From Streptomyces spinosisporus (lineage in GTDB: Bacteria > Actinomycetota > Actinomycetes > Streptomycetales > Streptomycetaceae): a DNA stretch of 64,000 bases. The notes beneath the pieces are model-generated. The model did no database searches. It saw only the letters and a list, made by a program, of their open reading frames with translations, and had not been told where the DNA came from. The position numbers were made by a program, and so were the translations under genes. The DNA lies in contig NZ_JALDAX010000002.1 in assembly GCF_022698145.1 (NCBI RefSeq), forward strand, positions 62,001-126,000. Reading direction: 5' to 3'. Each line of letters starts with the position of its first letter. The stretch's first letter is position 1. Shown here one piece after another: positions 8,275 through 18,005 of this stretch.

Positions 8275-10905
8275 CTACTGCTCGGGCAGGTTGTCCAGCT
8301 GGGCCTTGATCCTGGTGATGTCCTCGTCCGCCTTTGCCAGGCGGCCGCGGATCTTGTCGACGACGTGGTCCGGGGCCTTGGCCAGGAAGGCCTCGTTGCC
8401 GAGCTTCGCCGTGGCCTGGGACTTCTCCTTCTCCGCGGCCGCGAGGTCCTTGGCGAGGCGCTTGCGTTCCGCTGCGACGTCGATCGTGCCGGAGAGGTCG
8501 AGGGCGACCTCCGCACCGGCCACCGGCAGGGTCGCCGTGGCCTTGAAGGACTCGCCCTCCGGCTGCAGACGCAGCAGCTGGCGGATGGCGGCCTCGTGCG
8601 GTGCCAGGGCCGTGCCGTCCAGGGTCAGGCGGGCCGGGACGCGCTGGCCCGGCTGCAGGCCCTGGTCGGCGCGGAAGCGGCGGACCTCGGTGATGACCGA
8701 CTGGAGGGACTCGATCTCCCGCTCGGCCGCCGTGTCCCGGAAGCCGCTGTCGTGCGGCCACTCGGCGATGACGACCGACTCGCCGCCCGTGAGCGTCGTC
8801 CACAGCGTCTCGGTGACGAAGGGGACGATCGGGTGCAGCAGCTTGAGGGTGACGTCGAGAACCTCGCCGAGGACCCGCTGGGAGACCTTGGCGGCGGCCC
8901 CGCCCGCCTGGAACGTCGTCTTGGACAGCTCGACGTACCAGTCGAAGACCTCGTCCCAGGCGAAGTGGAAGAGCGCGTCCGACAACTTCGCGAACTGGTA
9001 GTCCTCGTAGAGCGCGTCGACCTCGGCCACGACCGAGTTGAGCCGGGACAGGATCCAGCGGTCCGTGGACGACATCTCGGACGCGTCCGGCAGCGGGCCC
9101 TCGACCGTCGCGCCGTTCATCAGCGCGAAGCGCGTGGCGTTCCAGATCTTGTTGGCGAAGTTGCGCGAGCCCTGGACCCAGTCCTCGCCGATCGGGACGT
9201 CGACGCCGGGGTTGGCGCCGCGGGCGAGGGTGAAGCGGAGCGCGTCGGAGCCGTACTTGTCCATCCAGTCCAGCGGGTTGACCGCGTTGCCGAAGGACTT
9301 CGACATCTTCTTGCCGAACTGGTCGCGGACCATGCCGTGCAGGGCGATGGTGTGGAACGGCGGGGTGCCGTCCATCGCGTACAGGCCGAACATCATCATC
9401 CGGGCGACCCAGAAGAAGAGGATGTCGTAGCCGGTGACCAGGACGGAGTTCGGGTAGAACTTCGCGAGCGACTCGGTCTGTTCGGGCCAGCCGAGCGTGG
9501 AGAAGGGCCACAGGCCGGAGGAGAACCAGGTGTCGAGGACGTCCGTGTCCTGCTTCCAGCCCTCCGCCTCGGTGCCGGGCGGCTCCTCGTCGGGGCCGAC
9601 GCACACGACCTCGCCGTTCGGGCCGTAGAAGACCGGGATGCGGTGGCCCCACCACAACTGCCGCGAGATGCACCAGTCGTGGAGGTTGTCGACCCAGTCG
9701 AAGTACCGCTTCTCCATCTCCTGCGGGTGGATCTTGACCTTGCCCTCACGGACCGCGTCACCGGCGGCCTTGGCGAGCGGGCCGACCTTGACCCACCACT
9801 GCATGGACAGGCGCGGCTCGATGGTGGTCTTGCAGCGCGAGCAGTGGCCGACGGAGTGGACGTAGGGCCGCTTCTCGGCGACGATCCGGCCCTCGGCGCG
9901 CAGCGCGGCGACGATCGCCGAGCGGGCCTCGAAGCGGTCCTGGCCCTGGAAGGGGCCGTGGACGGTGATGACGGCGTGCTCGTCCATGACCGCGATCGCC
10001 GGGAGGTCGTGGCGGCGGCCGATCTCGAAGTCGTTCGGGTCGTGGGCCGGGGTGACCTTGACGGCGCCCGTGCCGAACTCCGGGTCGACGTGCTCGTCGG
10101 CGACGACGGGGATGGAGCGGTCGGTCAGCGGCAGCTTGATCTGCTTGCCGATGAGGTGCCGGTAGCGCTCGTCGTCGGGGTGAACGGCGACGGCGGTGTC
10201 GCCGAGCATGGTCTCCGCGCGCGTGGTGGCGACGACGACCGTGTCCTCGCCCTCGCCGTACTTGATGGAGACGAGCTCGCCGTCGTCGTCCTGGTACTCG
10301 ACCTCGATGTCCGAGATGGCCGTCAGACAGCGCGGGCACCAGTTGATGATGCGCTCGGCGCGGTAGATCAGCTCGTCGTCGTAGAGCCGCTTGAAGATGG
10401 TCTGGACGGCCTGGGAGAGGCCCTCGTCCATGGTGAAGCGCTCACGCGTCCAGGCGACGCCGTCGCCGAGGCGGCGCATCTGGCCGGAGATCTGCCCGCC
10501 GGACTCGCCCTTCCACTGCCAGACGCGCTCGACGAAGGCCTCGCGGCCGAGGTCGTGGCGGGACTTGCCCTCCTTGCCGAGCTCGCGCTCGACGACGTTC
10601 TGCGTGGCGATGCCGGCGTGGTCCATGCCGGGCTGCCAGAGCGTCTCGAAGCCCTGCATGCGCTTACGGCGCGTCAGGGCGTCGATGAGGGTGTGTTCGA
10701 AGGCGTGCCCCAGGTGGAGCGAGCCCGTGACGTTCGGCGGCGGGATGACGATGGTGTACGGCGGCTTCTCGCTCTTCGCGTCCGCCTCGAAGTAACCCCG
10801 CTCCACCCAGCGCTCGTACAGCGGCCCCTCTACGTCGGCCGGCGCGTACTGGGTCGGCAGTTCGGTGCTGGGCGCTGGTGGCTGCTGCTGAGCGTTCTCG
10901 GTCAC
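8275..10905 (-). CDS. valS: Valyl-tRNA synthetase
   Basis: 876-residue class I aminoacyl-tRNA synthetase charging tRNA-Val. The HIGH motif is HLGH (residues 64-67, after PPPNVTGS) and the KMSKS motif ([10 protein letters not shown]) is near residue 533. A CP1 editing domain lies between them, and the C-terminal ~65 residues form the coiled-coil arm. Length is normal for ValRS. The GTG start lies 6 bases after TAAACT with no ribosome site. Only ~137 bases separate it from the divergent gene, so there is no room for a full T-box leader. Confidence 0.97.
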   Translation of the reverse strand: MTENAQQQPPAPSTELPTQYAPADVEGPLYERWVERGYFEADAKSEKPPYTIVIPPPNVTGSLHLGHAFEHTLIDALTRRKRMQGFETLWQPGMDHAGIATQNVVERELGKEGKSRHDLGREAFVERVWQWKGESGGQISGQMRRLGDGVAWTRERFTMDEGLSQAVQTIFKRLYDDELIYRAERIINWCPRCLTAISDIEVEYQDDDGELVSIKYGEGEDTVVVATTRAETMLGDTAVAVHPDDERYRHLIGKQIKLPLTDRSIPVVADEHVDPEFGTGAVKVTPAHDPNDFEIGRRHDLPAIAVMDEHAVITVHGPFQGQDRFEARSAIVAALRAEGRIVAEKRPYVHSVGHCSRCKTTIEPRLSMQWWVKVGPLAKAAGDAVREGKVKIHPQEMEKRYFDWVDNLHDWCISRQLWWGHRIPVFYGPNGEVVCVGPDEEPPGTEAEGWKQDTDVLDTWFSSGLWPFSTLGWPEQTESLAKFYPNSVLVTGYDILFFWVARMMMFGLYAMDGTPPFHTIALHGMVRDQFGKKMSKSFGNAVNPLDWMDKYGSDALRFTLARGANPGVDVPIGEDWVQGSRNFANKIWNATRFALMNGATVEGPLPDASEMSSTDRWILSRLNSVVAEVDALYEDYQFAKLSDALFHFAWDEVFDWYVELSKTTFQAGGAAAKVSQRVLGEVLDVTLKLLHPIVPFVTETLWTTLTGGESVVIAEWPHDSGFRDTAAEREIESLQSVITEVRRFRADQGLQPGQRVPARLTLDGTALAPHEAAIRQLLRLQPEGESFKATATLPVAGAEVALDLSGTIDVAAERKRLAKDLAAAEKEKSQATAKLGNEAFLAKAPDHVVDKIRGRLAKADEDITRIKAQLDNLPEQ

Positions 10906-10920
10906 GGGGTCAGTTTAGGG
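10906..10920 (-). promoter_or_regulatory. Leaderless promoter element of valS
   Basis: The minus strand reads CCCTAAACT, six bases, then GTG at 10905: the same nine bases and spacing as upstream of folC. TAAACT (10917-10912) is a plausible -10 hexamer whose start point would fall on the GTG. No convincing -35 is visible. Confidence 0.5.
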
Positions 10921-11042
10921 GTGTCACAGGGCAGTCCCGAAACGCGTTTGTTCTGTAACGGTGGGGGCCCCGATGGAACGCGCGCTCCCCCTCTGCGCCA
11001 GGATGTCGGGAACACATAAGGCATCTGGAGGGGAACCCAGAA

Positions 11043-12023
11043 ATGAGTCACAACCAGCCGGGCCCGTACGGCGGGCAGCCCCAGCAGCCCGGACCGTACG
11101 GCCAGCAGGGCCCCTACGGCCAGCAGCAGCCGCAGGCGCCCCAGCCCGGCTACGGCTACCCCCAGCAGCAGCCGCCGGCCCAGCCGGGCTACGGCTACCC
11201 GCAGCAGCCCCCGCAGGGCGTGCCGCCGCAGCAGCCCTACGGCCAGCAGCCGCCGTACGGTCAGGCTCCCTACGGCCAGCAGCCGTACGGTGCACCGCAG
11301 CCGCCGCAGGGCGGGGGCGGTGGCGGCAAGAAGACGGGCCTGATCATCGGCGCCGTCGCCGTGGTGGCGGCGATCGCGGTGGGCGCGTACTTCGTGATCG
11401 GCGGTGGGGGCTCCGGCAGCGGCGGTTCGTCCGTCGCCGACGACGGCGCGCACAAGCTGACGACGCCGGCGACGGTGATCAACGGCGAGTACAAGAAGTC
11501 GGAGAACGGCGCCTCCAACGACGAGATGACCGACGACGACAAGGCCGACTTCGAGAAGTGGGGCGTCAAGAACCCCAAGGACGTCAGCGCCGGCTACCAG
11601 AAGGGCACCGGGCTCAGCGTGACCAGCCTGTCCTTCAGCGGTGTCTACGGCACCATCGACGACCCGGAGGCGGTCGTCGACGCGATGTTCGCCAAGGTGA
11701 AGTCGGAGTCGCAGAAGGACCAGAGCGGCGACAGCAGCAAGGGCAAGATGATCGGCAGCCCGGAGAAGGTGACGCCCGCGGGCTTCGAGAACGGCATCAT
11801 GAAGTGCCAGATCGCCCAGATCGAGAACACCGACTCGTCGAGTTCGAGCGCCGGTGCCGCGAAGACCATCAACATGCCGATGTGCATCTGGGGTGACCAC
11901 AGCACCGTCGCCGTGGTCACGTCCTTCGGCTTCGCCGATCTCGCCAGCGGCAAGGGCGGTTCGATCGACGACACGGCGGCCACCGCGGCCAAGCTCCGCA
12001 AGGACGTCCGCGTCAAGGCGTAG
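11043..12023 (+). CDS. Membrane-anchored protein with Pro/Gln/Tyr-rich cytoplasmic tail
   Basis: 326 residues in three parts. Residues 1-92 are low complexity with repeats of [13 protein letters not shown] and QQPYG. Residues 100-122 form one transmembrane helix after a GGGGGGKK linker. The remaining ~200 residues are an Asp/Lys/Ser-rich extracytoplasmic domain starting with a Gly/Ser linker. The architecture is common in Streptomyces (a disordered intracellular PGYGYP tail before a signal anchor), but I do not recognise the external domain and assign no function. A GGAGGGG ribosome site precedes the ATG. It is divergent from valS and convergent with clpX. Confidence 0.85.
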   Translation: MSHNQPGPYGGQPQQPGPYGQQGPYGQQQPQAPQPGYGYPQQQPPAQPGYGYPQQPPQGVPPQQPYGQQPPYGQAPYGQQPYGAPQPPQGGGGGGKKTGLIIGAVAVVAAIAVGAYFVIGGGGSGSGGSSVADDGAHKLTTPATVINGEYKKSENGASNDEMTDDDKADFEKWGVKNPKDVSAGYQKGTGLSVTSLSFSGVYGTIDDPEAVVDAMFAKVKSESQKDQSGDSSKGKMIGSPEKVTPAGFENGIMKCQIAQIENTDSSSSSAGAAKTINMPMCIWGDHSTVAVVTSFGFADLASGKGGSIDDTAATAAKLRKDVRVKA

Positions 12024-12037
12024 CCGCTACGACGCGA

Positions 12038-12070
12038 GAAGGGCCCGGCGCCTGTGGCGCCGGGCCCTTC
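12038..12070. terminator. Bidirectional terminator between 11043 gene and clpX
   Basis: Perfect 15-base inverted repeat GAAGGGCCCGGCGCC (12038-12052) and its complement (12056-12070) with a TGT loop. It lies 15 bases after one stop codon and 20 bases from the clpX stop, so it can serve both convergent transcripts. Confidence 0.88.
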
Positions 12071-12089
12071 TGCATGAACTGGTGCGGGG

Positions 12090-13379
12090 TCACGCCGTCT
12101 TCTGCTCCCCCGGGCCCCGGCCGTTGCGGGCGTCGCGCGGGATGAGCGTCGGGTTCACGTTCGAGTGGACGACGTCGGCCGTGACGACCACGCGGGCGAC
12201 GTCCTTGCGCGACGGCACCTCGTACATGACCGACATCAGGACCTCTTCCATGATGGCGCGCAGGCCGCGTGCGCCGGTCTGGCGCAGGATGGCCTGGTCG
12301 GCGATGGCCTCCAGGGCCTCGCGCTCGAAGTCCAGCTCCACACCGTCGAGTTCGAAGAGGCGTTGGTACTGCTTCACCAGCGCGTTGCGCGGCTCCACCA
12401 GGATCTGCAGCAGGGCCTCGCGGTCGAGGTTGTGGACCGAGGTGATGACGGGGAGGCGGCCGATGAACTCGGGGATCATGCCGAACTTGACCAGGTCCTC
12501 GGGCATGACGTCCTCGAACTGGTCCTTCTCCTCCAGCTCCCGCTTGGAGCGGATGGTGGCGCCGAAGCCGATGCCCTTGGCGCCCGCCCGGCCCTCGATG
12601 ATCTTCTCCAGGCCCGCGAAGGCGCCGCCCACGATGAACAGGACGTTCGTCGTGTCGATCTGGATGAACTCCTGGTGCGGGTGCTTGCGGCCGCCCTGCG
12701 GCGGCACCGAGGCCGTGGTGCCCTCCAGGATCTTCAGCAGGGCCTGCTGGACGCCCTCGCCCGACACGTCGCGGGTGATGGAGGGGTTTTCACTCTTCCG
12801 CGCGACCTTGTCGATCTCGTCGATGTAGATGATCCCGGTCTCGGCCTTCTTGACGTCGTAGTCGGCCGCCTGGATCAGCTTGAGCAGGATGTTCTCGACG
12901 TCCTCGCCGACGTAGCCCGCCTCCGTCAGCGCCGTCGCGTCCGCGATCGCGAACGGGACGTTCAGCATGCGGGCCAGGGTCTGTGCGAGGAGGGTCTTGC
13001 CGGAGCCCGTGGGGCCGAGCAGCAGGATGTTGGACTTCGCCAACTCGATCGCGTCGTCACGGCCGTTGGCCCCGCCGTTCTCCCCGGCCTGGACGCGCTT
13101 GTAGTGGTTGTAGACCGCTACCGAGAGGGCCTTCTTGGCGGCCTCCTGGCCGACCACGTAGCCCTCGAGGAACTCGTAGATCTCGCGGGGCTTGGGGAGT
13201 TCCTCCCAGCGCACCTCGCTCGTCTCCGCGAGCTCTTCCTCGATGATCTCGTTGCAGAGGTCGATGCACTCGTCGCAGATGTACACACCGGGCCCTGCGA
13301 TGAGCTTCTTGACCTGCTTCTGGCTCTTGCCGCAGAACGAGCACTTGAGCAGATCGCCGCCGTCACCGATGCGTGCCAC
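12090..13379 (-). CDS. clpX: ATP-dependent Clp protease ATPase subunit ClpX
   Basis: 429-residue AAA+ unfoldase that delivers substrates to ClpP. The N-terminal zinc-binding domain has Cys13, Cys16, Cys35 and Cys38. Walker A (GPTGSGKT) is at 122-129, the GYVG pore loop at 155-158, Walker B (IIYIDEID) at 183-190, and the IGF loop that docks on ClpP at 270-272. Length is normal. It follows clpP1 and clpP2 in the same direction but is separated from clpP2 by 191 bases with a long imperfect hairpin, so it may have its own promoter. Confidence 0.97.
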   Translation of the reverse strand: MARIGDGGDLLKCSFCGKSQKQVKKLIAGPGVYICDECIDLCNEIIEEELAETSEVRWEELPKPREIYEFLEGYVVGQEAAKKALSVAVYNHYKRVQAGENGGANGRDDAIELAKSNILLLGPTGSGKTLLAQTLARMLNVPFAIADATALTEAGYVGEDVENILLKLIQAADYDVKKAETGIIYIDEIDKVARKSENPSITRDVSGEGVQQALLKILEGTTASVPPQGGRKHPHQEFIQIDTTNVLFIVGGAFAGLEKIIEGRAGAKGIGFGATIRSKRELEEKDQFEDVMPEDLVKFGMIPEFIGRLPVITSVHNLDREALLQILVEPRNALVKQYQRLFELDGVELDFEREALEAIADQAILRQTGARGLRAIMEEVLMSVMYEVPSRKDVARVVVTADVVHSNVNPTLIPRDARNGRGPGEQKTA

Positions 13380-13474
13380 GGTGTGCTTCCCCTTCGCCTG
13401 GGAGACGCCTAGGTCCAGCGGCTCCTGGTGCTGCCTTAGTCCGACGGTACCTTGCCGGGCCCCCCGTTCGGGCC

Positions 13475-13535
13475 CCCCTTGGCGCGGTTCACTTTGACGT
13501 GCAGCGTGTCAAAGCACACCAACCGTGCCAAGGGG
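13475..13535 (-). other. Long imperfect hairpin between clpP2 and clpX
   Basis: The outer arms CCCCTTGGCGCGGTT (13475-13489) and AACCGTGCCAAGGGG (13521-13535) pair at 14 of 15 positions. Inside them CTTTGAC (13492-13498) pairs with GTCAAAG (13508-13514). The RNA would form a two-part stem with a bulge and a short loop. It could be an attenuator, a processing site or an operator; on the minus strand the inner arm also supplies a TTGACA hexamer that might be a -35 for clpX. Confidence 0.55.
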
Positions 13536-13570
13536 CGGCAGACGATACAGCCTCCGTGTCCTTGGATGTG

Positions 13571-14251
13571 TCAGCGGACGGAGGCGTTGTTCATCTTCCG
13601 GGTGGAGATGATCTGGTCGATCAGGCCGTACGACAGCGCGTCCTCGGCCGTGAGGATCTTGTCGCGCTCGATGTCCTCGCGGATCTTCTCGATCGGCGTG
13701 GTCGAGTGCTTGGCCAGCATCTCCTCCAGCTGCGAACGCATCCGGAGGATCTCGTTGGCGGCGATCTCCAGGTCGGAGACCTGACCGCGGCCCGTCTCGC
13801 TGTAGGGCTGGTGGATCAGCACGCGGGCGTTGGGCAGCGCCATGCGCTTGCCCGGCGTACCGGCGGCCAGCAGGACGGCGGCGGCGGAGGCCGCCTGGCC
13901 CATGCAGACCGTCTGGATGTCGGGCTTCACGAACTGCATCGTGTCGTAGATCGCCGTGAGCGCGGTGAAGGAGCCGCCCGGGCTGTTGATGTAGACCGAG
14001 ATGTCCCGGTCGGGGTCCATCGACTCCAGGCACAGCAGCTGCGCCATGACGTCGTTGGCGGAGGCGTCGTCGATCTGGACGCCGAGGAAGATCACCCGCT
14101 CCTCGAAGAGCTTCGCGTACGGGTCGTACTCACGGATGCCCTGCGAGGTGCGCTCGACGAAGCGCGGGATCACGTAACGGGACTCGGCGGCGGGGCCCGT
14201 GTACTCGGCTCGCGTGCGGTCGTACAGGCCGCTGCCGGGGAAGTCGTTCAC
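13571..14251 (-). CDS. clpP2: ATP-dependent Clp protease proteolytic subunit ClpP2
   Basis: 226-residue serine peptidase. The catalytic triad is visible: Ser122 in MGQAASAAA, His147 in LIHQP and Asp197 in the ERDKIL segment, with spacing as in E. coli ClpP. The N-terminal ~45 residues ([19 protein letters not shown]) are a propeptide-like extension typical of actinobacterial ClpP2. In Streptomyces ClpP1 and ClpP2 form a mixed tetradecamer. It starts with GTG, 50 bases downstream of clpP1, and is probably co-transcribed with it. Confidence 0.95.
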   Translation of the reverse strand: MNDFPGSGLYDRTRAEYTGPAAESRYVIPRFVERTSQGIREYDPYAKLFEERVIFLGVQIDDASANDVMAQLLCLESMDPDRDISVYINSPGGSFTALTAIYDTMQFVKPDIQTVCMGQAASAAAVLLAAGTPGKRMALPNARVLIHQPYSETGRGQVSDLEIAANEILRMRSQLEEMLAKHSTTPIEKIREDIERDKILTAEDALSYGLIDQIISTRKMNNASVR

Positions 14252-14301
14252 TGTCTGTCTCCTAGGGGCTGTGGCGGTCGGCTGGGGGCGCTGCGGGGGT
14301 G

Positions 14302-14919
14302 TCAGGCCCCGGTGCCGCCGCCGCCCGGCATGCCGGCGGCCGTGGGGATCACGTCGTCGATGAGGCCGTACTCCTTGGCCTCCAGGGCGTCGAACCAGCG
14401 GTCGCGGTCCGAGTCACGGGTGATCTGCTCGATCGTCTGGCCCGTGTGCTGGGACGTGAGCTCGGCCATGCGCTTCTTGGTGTGCAGCAGCCGCTCGGCG
14501 TGGATCTTGATGTCGGAGGCCGAGCCCGCCAGGCCCGCGGAGGGCTGGTGGATCAGGATCTCGGCGTTCGGCAGCGCGAAGCGCTTGCCGGGGGTGCCCG
14601 CGCTGAGCAGGAACTGGCCCATCGAGGCGGCGAGGCCCATGGCGATGGTCACCACGTCGTTCTTGATGTACTGCATGGTGTCGTAGATCGCCATGCCGGC
14701 CGTGATCGAGCCGCCCGGGCTGTTGATGTACATGTAGATGTCCTTGTCCGGGTCAGCGGCAAGGAGCAGCAACTGTGCAGTGATCTTGTTGGCGATGTCG
14801 TCGTCGACCGGCTGGCCGAGGAAGATGATCCGCTCGTTGAGCAGCCGGTTGTAGACATGGTCGCCGAGGCCACCGCCGATGGAAGGCTCGCCGGCGGCGG
14901 AGGGCATCAGATTCGTCAC
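14302..14919 (-). CDS. clpP1: ATP-dependent Clp protease proteolytic subunit ClpP1
   Basis: 205-residue ClpP peptidase with Ser99 (GLAASMGQF), His124 (LIHQPSAG) and Asp173 (DRDRWF) as the triad. First gene of the clpP1-clpP2 operon. The GTG start has an AGGTGG site at normal spacing; an ATG four codons in is a possible alternative. A ClgR-type operator lies about 150 bases upstream. The C-terminus ends in a Gly-rich tail (PGGGGTGA). Confidence 0.95.
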   Translation of the reverse strand: MTNLMPSAAGEPSIGGGLGDHVYNRLLNERIIFLGQPVDDDIANKITAQLLLLAADPDKDIYMYINSPGGSITAGMAIYDTMQYIKNDVVTIAMGLAASMGQFLLSAGTPGKRFALPNAEILIHQPSAGLAGSASDIKIHAERLLHTKKRMAELTSQHTGQTIEQITRDSDRDRWFDALEAKEYGLIDDVIPTAAGMPGGGGTGA

Positions 14920-15062
14920 GTATCCACCTGCTCGTCTTACGACGGCGCCGGGCCGTCTTCACGTGTTCCCTGCGGGGCCGGGACCGTTTCGGGTGCTCCC
15001 CTGCCCTCATACTCATGGACCCTAACGCGCGGGTCCCTTCGGGGAATCCCGGAGTGGGGGGT

Positions 15063-15078
15063 GTTCGCCGGGGGCGTA
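15063..15078. promoter_or_regulatory. ClgR-type operator upstream of clpP1
   Basis: The sequence GTTCGC-CGGGG-GCG fits the CGC-N5-GCG core reported for ClgR, the activator of clp and lon genes in Streptomyces. It lies ~145 bases upstream of the clpP1 start in the tig-clpP1 intergenic region, the place where ClgR is known to act in S. lividans. Matched by eye to the remembered consensus. Confidence 0.6.
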
Positions 15079-15127
15079 GCCGTGCGGCGGCGCCTCGGGG
15101 GGAGGCGCTTCGCGGCCTCCTCCATTG

Positions 15128-15162
15128 CAGAAGGGCCCCGGGGGTGCCTCGGGGCCCTTCTG
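15128..15162 (-). terminator. Terminator of tig
   Basis: Inverted repeat CAGAAGGGCCCCG (15128-15140) with its complement at 15150-15162 and a 9-base loop. It begins 25 bases downstream of the tig stop on the minus strand and separates tig from the clpP1 promoter region. Confidence 0.8.
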
Positions 15163-15186
15163 TGGGGTTCTGGAGTGCCGTGGGTG

Positions 15187-16584
15187 TCAGCCCTCGGTCT
15201 TCTCCTCGGACTCCTCCGTGGCGTCGGCCTCCGTGGCCTCGGCGGCGACGTCGGCGGCGGCCTCGGTGTCGTCCTCGTCGTCCAGGTCGATGATCTCGCC
15301 GTTGGTGTCCTTGACCGTGGCGGCCTCGACGACGACCGCGAGGGCCTTGCCGCGGGCGACCTCGCCGACCAGGAGCGGAACCTGACCGCCCTCGACGACG
15401 GCCTGGGCGAACTGGTCGGGGGACATGCCGGAGGAGGCCGCACGCCGCATGAGGTGCTCGGTGAGCTCCTCCTGGTTGACGTTCAGCTTCTCCTGCTTGA
15501 CGAGCTCGTCCAGGACGAACTGCGTCTTGATGCCCTTGACCGCGGCTTCCTTGGTCTCGGTCTCGAACTCCTCGGCCGTCTTGCCCTGGATCTCGAGGTA
15601 CTTCTCGAGGTCGAGGCCCATCTGGCCGAGCTGGTGGTGCTCCAGGTTGTGCTTGCGGGTGTTGATCTCGTCCTCGAGCAGCTTCTCGGGGACCGGGACC
15701 TCGACCAGCTCGAGCAGCTTCTCCAGGACGCGCTCCTGGGCCTGCGTGGCCTGGTCGTACTGCTTCATGTTCTCCAGGCGCTTGCGGCTGTCGGCGCGGA
15801 GCTCCTCGAGGGTGTCGAACTCGGACGCGAGCTGCGCGAAGTCGTCGTCCAGCTCGGGCAGTTCGCGCGCGGCGACCTGGGTGACCTTGACGGTGACCTC
15901 GGCCTCCTTGCCGGCCGCGGAGCCGCCCTTGAGCTCGGAGGTGAAGGTGGCCTCGCCGCCGGCCTCGAGGCCCTTGACGGCGTCGTCGATGCCGTCGAGC
16001 AGCTCACCCGAGCCGATGGTGTAGGAGACGCCGCTCGCGACGCCGTCCTCCAGGACCTCGCCCTCGACCTTGGCCTCCAGGTCGATCGTGACGACGTCGC
16101 CCTCCTCGGCGGCGCGCTCGACCGGGGAGGTGGAGGCGAAGCGCTCACGGAGCTGCTCGACCGACTTCTCGACGTCCTCGTCGGTGACCTCGACCGGGTC
16201 GACCTCGACCTCGATGCCGGAGTAGTCCGGGATCTCCAGGGAGGGCCGGATGTCGACCTCGGCGGTGAAGTTCAGCGTCTCGCCGTCCTTCAGGTCCGTG
16301 ATGTCCACCTCGGGCTGGCCGAGGACGTCGATCTCCGCCTCGTTGACCGCCTCCGTGTAGAACTTCGGAAGCGCGTCGTTGACCGCCTCCTCCAGGACCG
16401 CACCGCGGCCGAACCGCTGGTCGATGACGCGCGCCGGGATCTTGCCCTTCCGGAAGCCCTTCACCGTGACCTGCTGGTTGATCTTCTTGTACGCCGCGTC
16501 GAGGCTGTCCTTGAGCTCCTCGAAGGGCACCTCAATGCTGAGCCGAACCCGGGTCGGGTTCAGGGTCTCGACGGCGCTCTTCAC
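15187..16584 (-). CDS. tig: Trigger factor, ribosome-associated chaperone and prolyl isomerase
   Basis: 465 residues. The N-terminal ribosome-binding domain carries the GFRKGKIP signature (residues 43-50), followed by the FKBP-type peptidyl-prolyl isomerase domain starting near residue 150 ([16 protein letters not shown]) and the helical C-terminal chaperone arms. The final ~40 residues are a very acidic Glu/Ala/Asp tail, as in other streptomycete homologues. GTG start with an AAGGAG site. Probable promoter at 16654-16682; terminator after the stop, so likely monocistronic. Confidence 0.96.
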   Translation of the reverse strand: MKSAVETLNPTRVRLSIEVPFEELKDSLDAAYKKINQQVTVKGFRKGKIPARVIDQRFGRGAVLEEAVNDALPKFYTEAVNEAEIDVLGQPEVDITDLKDGETLNFTAEVDIRPSLEIPDYSGIEVEVDPVEVTDEDVEKSVEQLRERFASTSPVERAAEEGDVVTIDLEAKVEGEVLEDGVASGVSYTIGSGELLDGIDDAVKGLEAGGEATFTSELKGGSAAGKEAEVTVKVTQVAARELPELDDDFAQLASEFDTLEELRADSRKRLENMKQYDQATQAQERVLEKLLELVEVPVPEKLLEDEINTRKHNLEHHQLGQMGLDLEKYLEIQGKTAEEFETETKEAAVKGIKTQFVLDELVKQEKLNVNQEELTEHLMRRAASSGMSPDQFAQAVVEGGQVPLLVGEVARGKALAVVVEAATVKDTNGEIIDLDDEDDTEAAADVAAEATEADATEESEEKTEG

Positions 16585-16653
16585 GGTTCGGTCTCCTTGG
16601 GGCTGACTTTAGGGATCGTGCCCGGCACAGAGACACACGGGCATGCAGCTTGC

Positions 16654-16682
16654 ATAGTAACGGCAGCGGCGACACGCCCCAA
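16654..16682 (-). promoter_or_regulatory. Probable tig promoter
   Basis: On the minus strand TTGGGG (16682-16677) and TACTAT (16659-16654) are 17 bases apart, about 70 bases upstream of the tig start. A small palindrome ATGCA-AGC-TGCAT (16655-16643) covers the expected start point and could be an operator. Confidence 0.5.
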
Positions 16683-16747
16683 AGGCGATCACGGAAAGCG
16701 GTCACCCGCGGTGAGCGCGTGCTGACCGGGTTCGACCGGTCCGTGGT

Positions 16748-16821
16748 CGGGGTGGCGGGATTTGAACCCACGGCCTTCCGCTCCCAAAGCGGACGCGCTA
16801 CCAAGCTGCGCCACACCCCGT
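16748..16821 (-). tRNA. tRNA-Pro (anticodon TGG)
   Basis: The minus strand folds into a 74-nt cloverleaf. The acceptor stem CGGGGTG pairs with CACCCCG, with discriminator A. The D arm contains GGCGCAGCTTGGTAGCGC, the anticodon arm TCCGC-TTTGGGA-GCGGA gives anticodon TGG, and the T arm is GTGGG-TTCAAAT-CCCGC. CCA is not encoded directly after it. A neighbouring tRNA-Gly is on the opposite strand 164 bases away. Confidence 0.96.
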
Positions 16822-16985
16822 CAGGTGCGACACGTAGGGTACATGCCCGCAGGCAGTGCGGCTGCCGCATTTCCCGGGCGGGTACGGCGCGGCGGTGCGG
16901 GCGGCAGAAGGGGTGTGCGCCGAGCGCGTGCGACCCGCTACGATGCCTTGTGTGCCGCGGTCGCCTGACCTGCGGCGCGTGCTGT

Positions 16986-17056
16986 GCGGGCGTAGCTCAA
17001 TGGTAGAGCCCCAGTCTTCCAAACTGGCTACGCGGGTTCGATTCCCGTCGCCCGCT
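16986..17056 (+). tRNA. tRNA-Gly (anticodon TCC)
   Basis: 71-nt cloverleaf. The acceptor stem GCGGGCG pairs with CGCCCGC, with discriminator T. The D arm is GCTCAATGGTAGAGC, the anticodon arm CCAGT-CTTCCAA-ACTGG gives anticodon TCC, and the T arm is GCGGG-TTCGATT-CCCGT. The 3' CCA is encoded at 17057-17059. A terminator-like hairpin follows. Confidence 0.97.
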
Positions 17057-17067
17057 CCACATGGCTC

Positions 17068-17104
17068 AGGGCCAGGTGGGAGGAGAGATCCTCCGCCTGG
17101 CCCT
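17068..17104 (+). terminator. Terminator of tRNA-Gly
   Basis: AGGGCCAGGTGGGAGGA (17068-17084) pairs with TCCTCCGCCTGGCCCT (17089-17104) with minor mismatches and a 4-base loop, starting 9 bases after the encoded CCA. Confidence 0.75.
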
Positions 17105-17196
17105 CTGCTTTCCCCGGGCGCCGGCTCTTCTCTTCTGGCCCTCCCCGGCCACCCGGGGTCCCGGGCGGGGCCGGATCCCGGGGGCCAGGGGCCGGG

Positions 17197-17391
17197 TCAG
17201 AAGCTGATCGAGTTGATCGTCTCGGCTATCGAGTTCAGGAAGCGGTTGATCGACGGGGCCATGCCCGTCGACGCGAGGAAGAAGCCGAAGAGCACGGCGA
17301 CGATGGCGGGGCCCGCCTTGATCGACCCTCCCCGGATCAACACCACCAGGATGATCGCCAACAGCAGCACCACTGACAGTGAAATGGCCAC
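17197..17391 (-). CDS. Small two-helix membrane protein
   Basis: 64 residues: an N-terminal membrane helix (residues 3-20), a short RGGSIKAGP loop, a second helix (28-44) and a polar tail (SINRFLNSIAETINSISF). I recall similar ~65-residue proteins in Streptomyces genomes, some of them in integrative conjugative elements, but cannot assign a function. It sits next to two tRNA genes, which are classic integration sites. No integrase or transfer gene is nearby, so it is either a remnant or simply conserved. Coding is supported by the coherent hydrophobic pattern and length. Confidence 0.6.
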   Translation of the reverse strand: MAISLSVVLLLAIILVVLIRGGSIKAGPAIVAVLFGFFLASTGMAPSINRFLNSIAETINSISF

Positions 17392-17976
17392 AACTGATCA
17401 CACACCCTCGGTCGGTCCGCTCTCCCGGCCTGGAGGTGTCGGCCTCGCACACCCCCGCCAGAACCATCGTGCCACCAACGAGGCCCCGGTATGCGGCAGG
17501 TGAGGCAACGTCGGCCACACCTGTGCCGGACCTTTGCCCGGGCCATGCCGACGCGACCCGCGGGAGCACTCAACGCCGCGCCCCCGCACGGCAATTCGAG
17601 GATGCCTCCGCACGGTGAATTCGGCGGGATCGTTTCAATGTCCACACATCGCGTTCGCAGGCATTTCGAATTGCTGCCACGGGGACCGGGAAGCGTCAAC
17701 AGCGGCACCACCAAAGGCTGATGAAGCGGACATTCCACCAGAGTCGCCCCCTGGTCATATGCCCCGTTTAGTCGGGATGAGTCGCGACAACCAGGACATG
17801 TAATGGTGTGTTGACCATCACCTCCACAAGGAGGCCGACTTCGCTTAATGATGGGTACCCGAAGCCAATAACCAGGAAAGACGTGGGGAGTTTTACGAAA
17901 ACCCACGGCCGACGCTAGGGTGCCTCAGATGTTTCACGCTGCCTCGTCCTCCGCAAGTGCAGCGAGGTCCGGGATC
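17392..17976. other. Non-coding stretch between the small membrane protein and the acyltransferase
   Basis: No convincing gene in these ~585 bases. GC content is visibly lower in the right half. There is a small CCTCC-ACAA-GGAGG hairpin near 17820-17835, preceded by a TTGACC hexamer at about 17811 that could be a -35. Short frames here lack ribosome sites or codon bias. The stretch most likely holds the divergent promoters of the flanking genes. Confidence 0.4.
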
Positions 17977-18002
17977 CTCTCCCCCCGTTTCTGGGGGGAG
18001 GG
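17977..18002 (+). promoter_or_regulatory. Hairpin that buries the ribosome site of the acyltransferase
   Basis: CCTCTCCCCCC (17976-17986) pairs with GGGGGGAGGG (17993-18002) around the loop GTTTCT. The right arm is the only purine-rich Shine-Dalgarno sequence before the GTG start at 18006, so folding would hide it. A 10-pair, nearly all G-C stem is very stable and would reduce translation unless opened. Confidence 0.55.
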
Positions 18003-18005
18003 TCT

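Noticed and set aside
8365..11019. 884-codon plus-strand frame opposite valS
   Set aside because: Same shadow pattern; the valyl-tRNA synthetase on the other strand has all class I motifs.
10906..11042. T-box leader of valS
   Set aside because: Only 137 bases separate the divergent starts, and no specifier stem or T-box sequence is visible.
17820..17880. Tiny frame MMGTRSQ after the CCTCC-ACAA-GGAGG hairpin
   Set aside because: Seven codons, poor spacing from the GGAGG, no conserved features.
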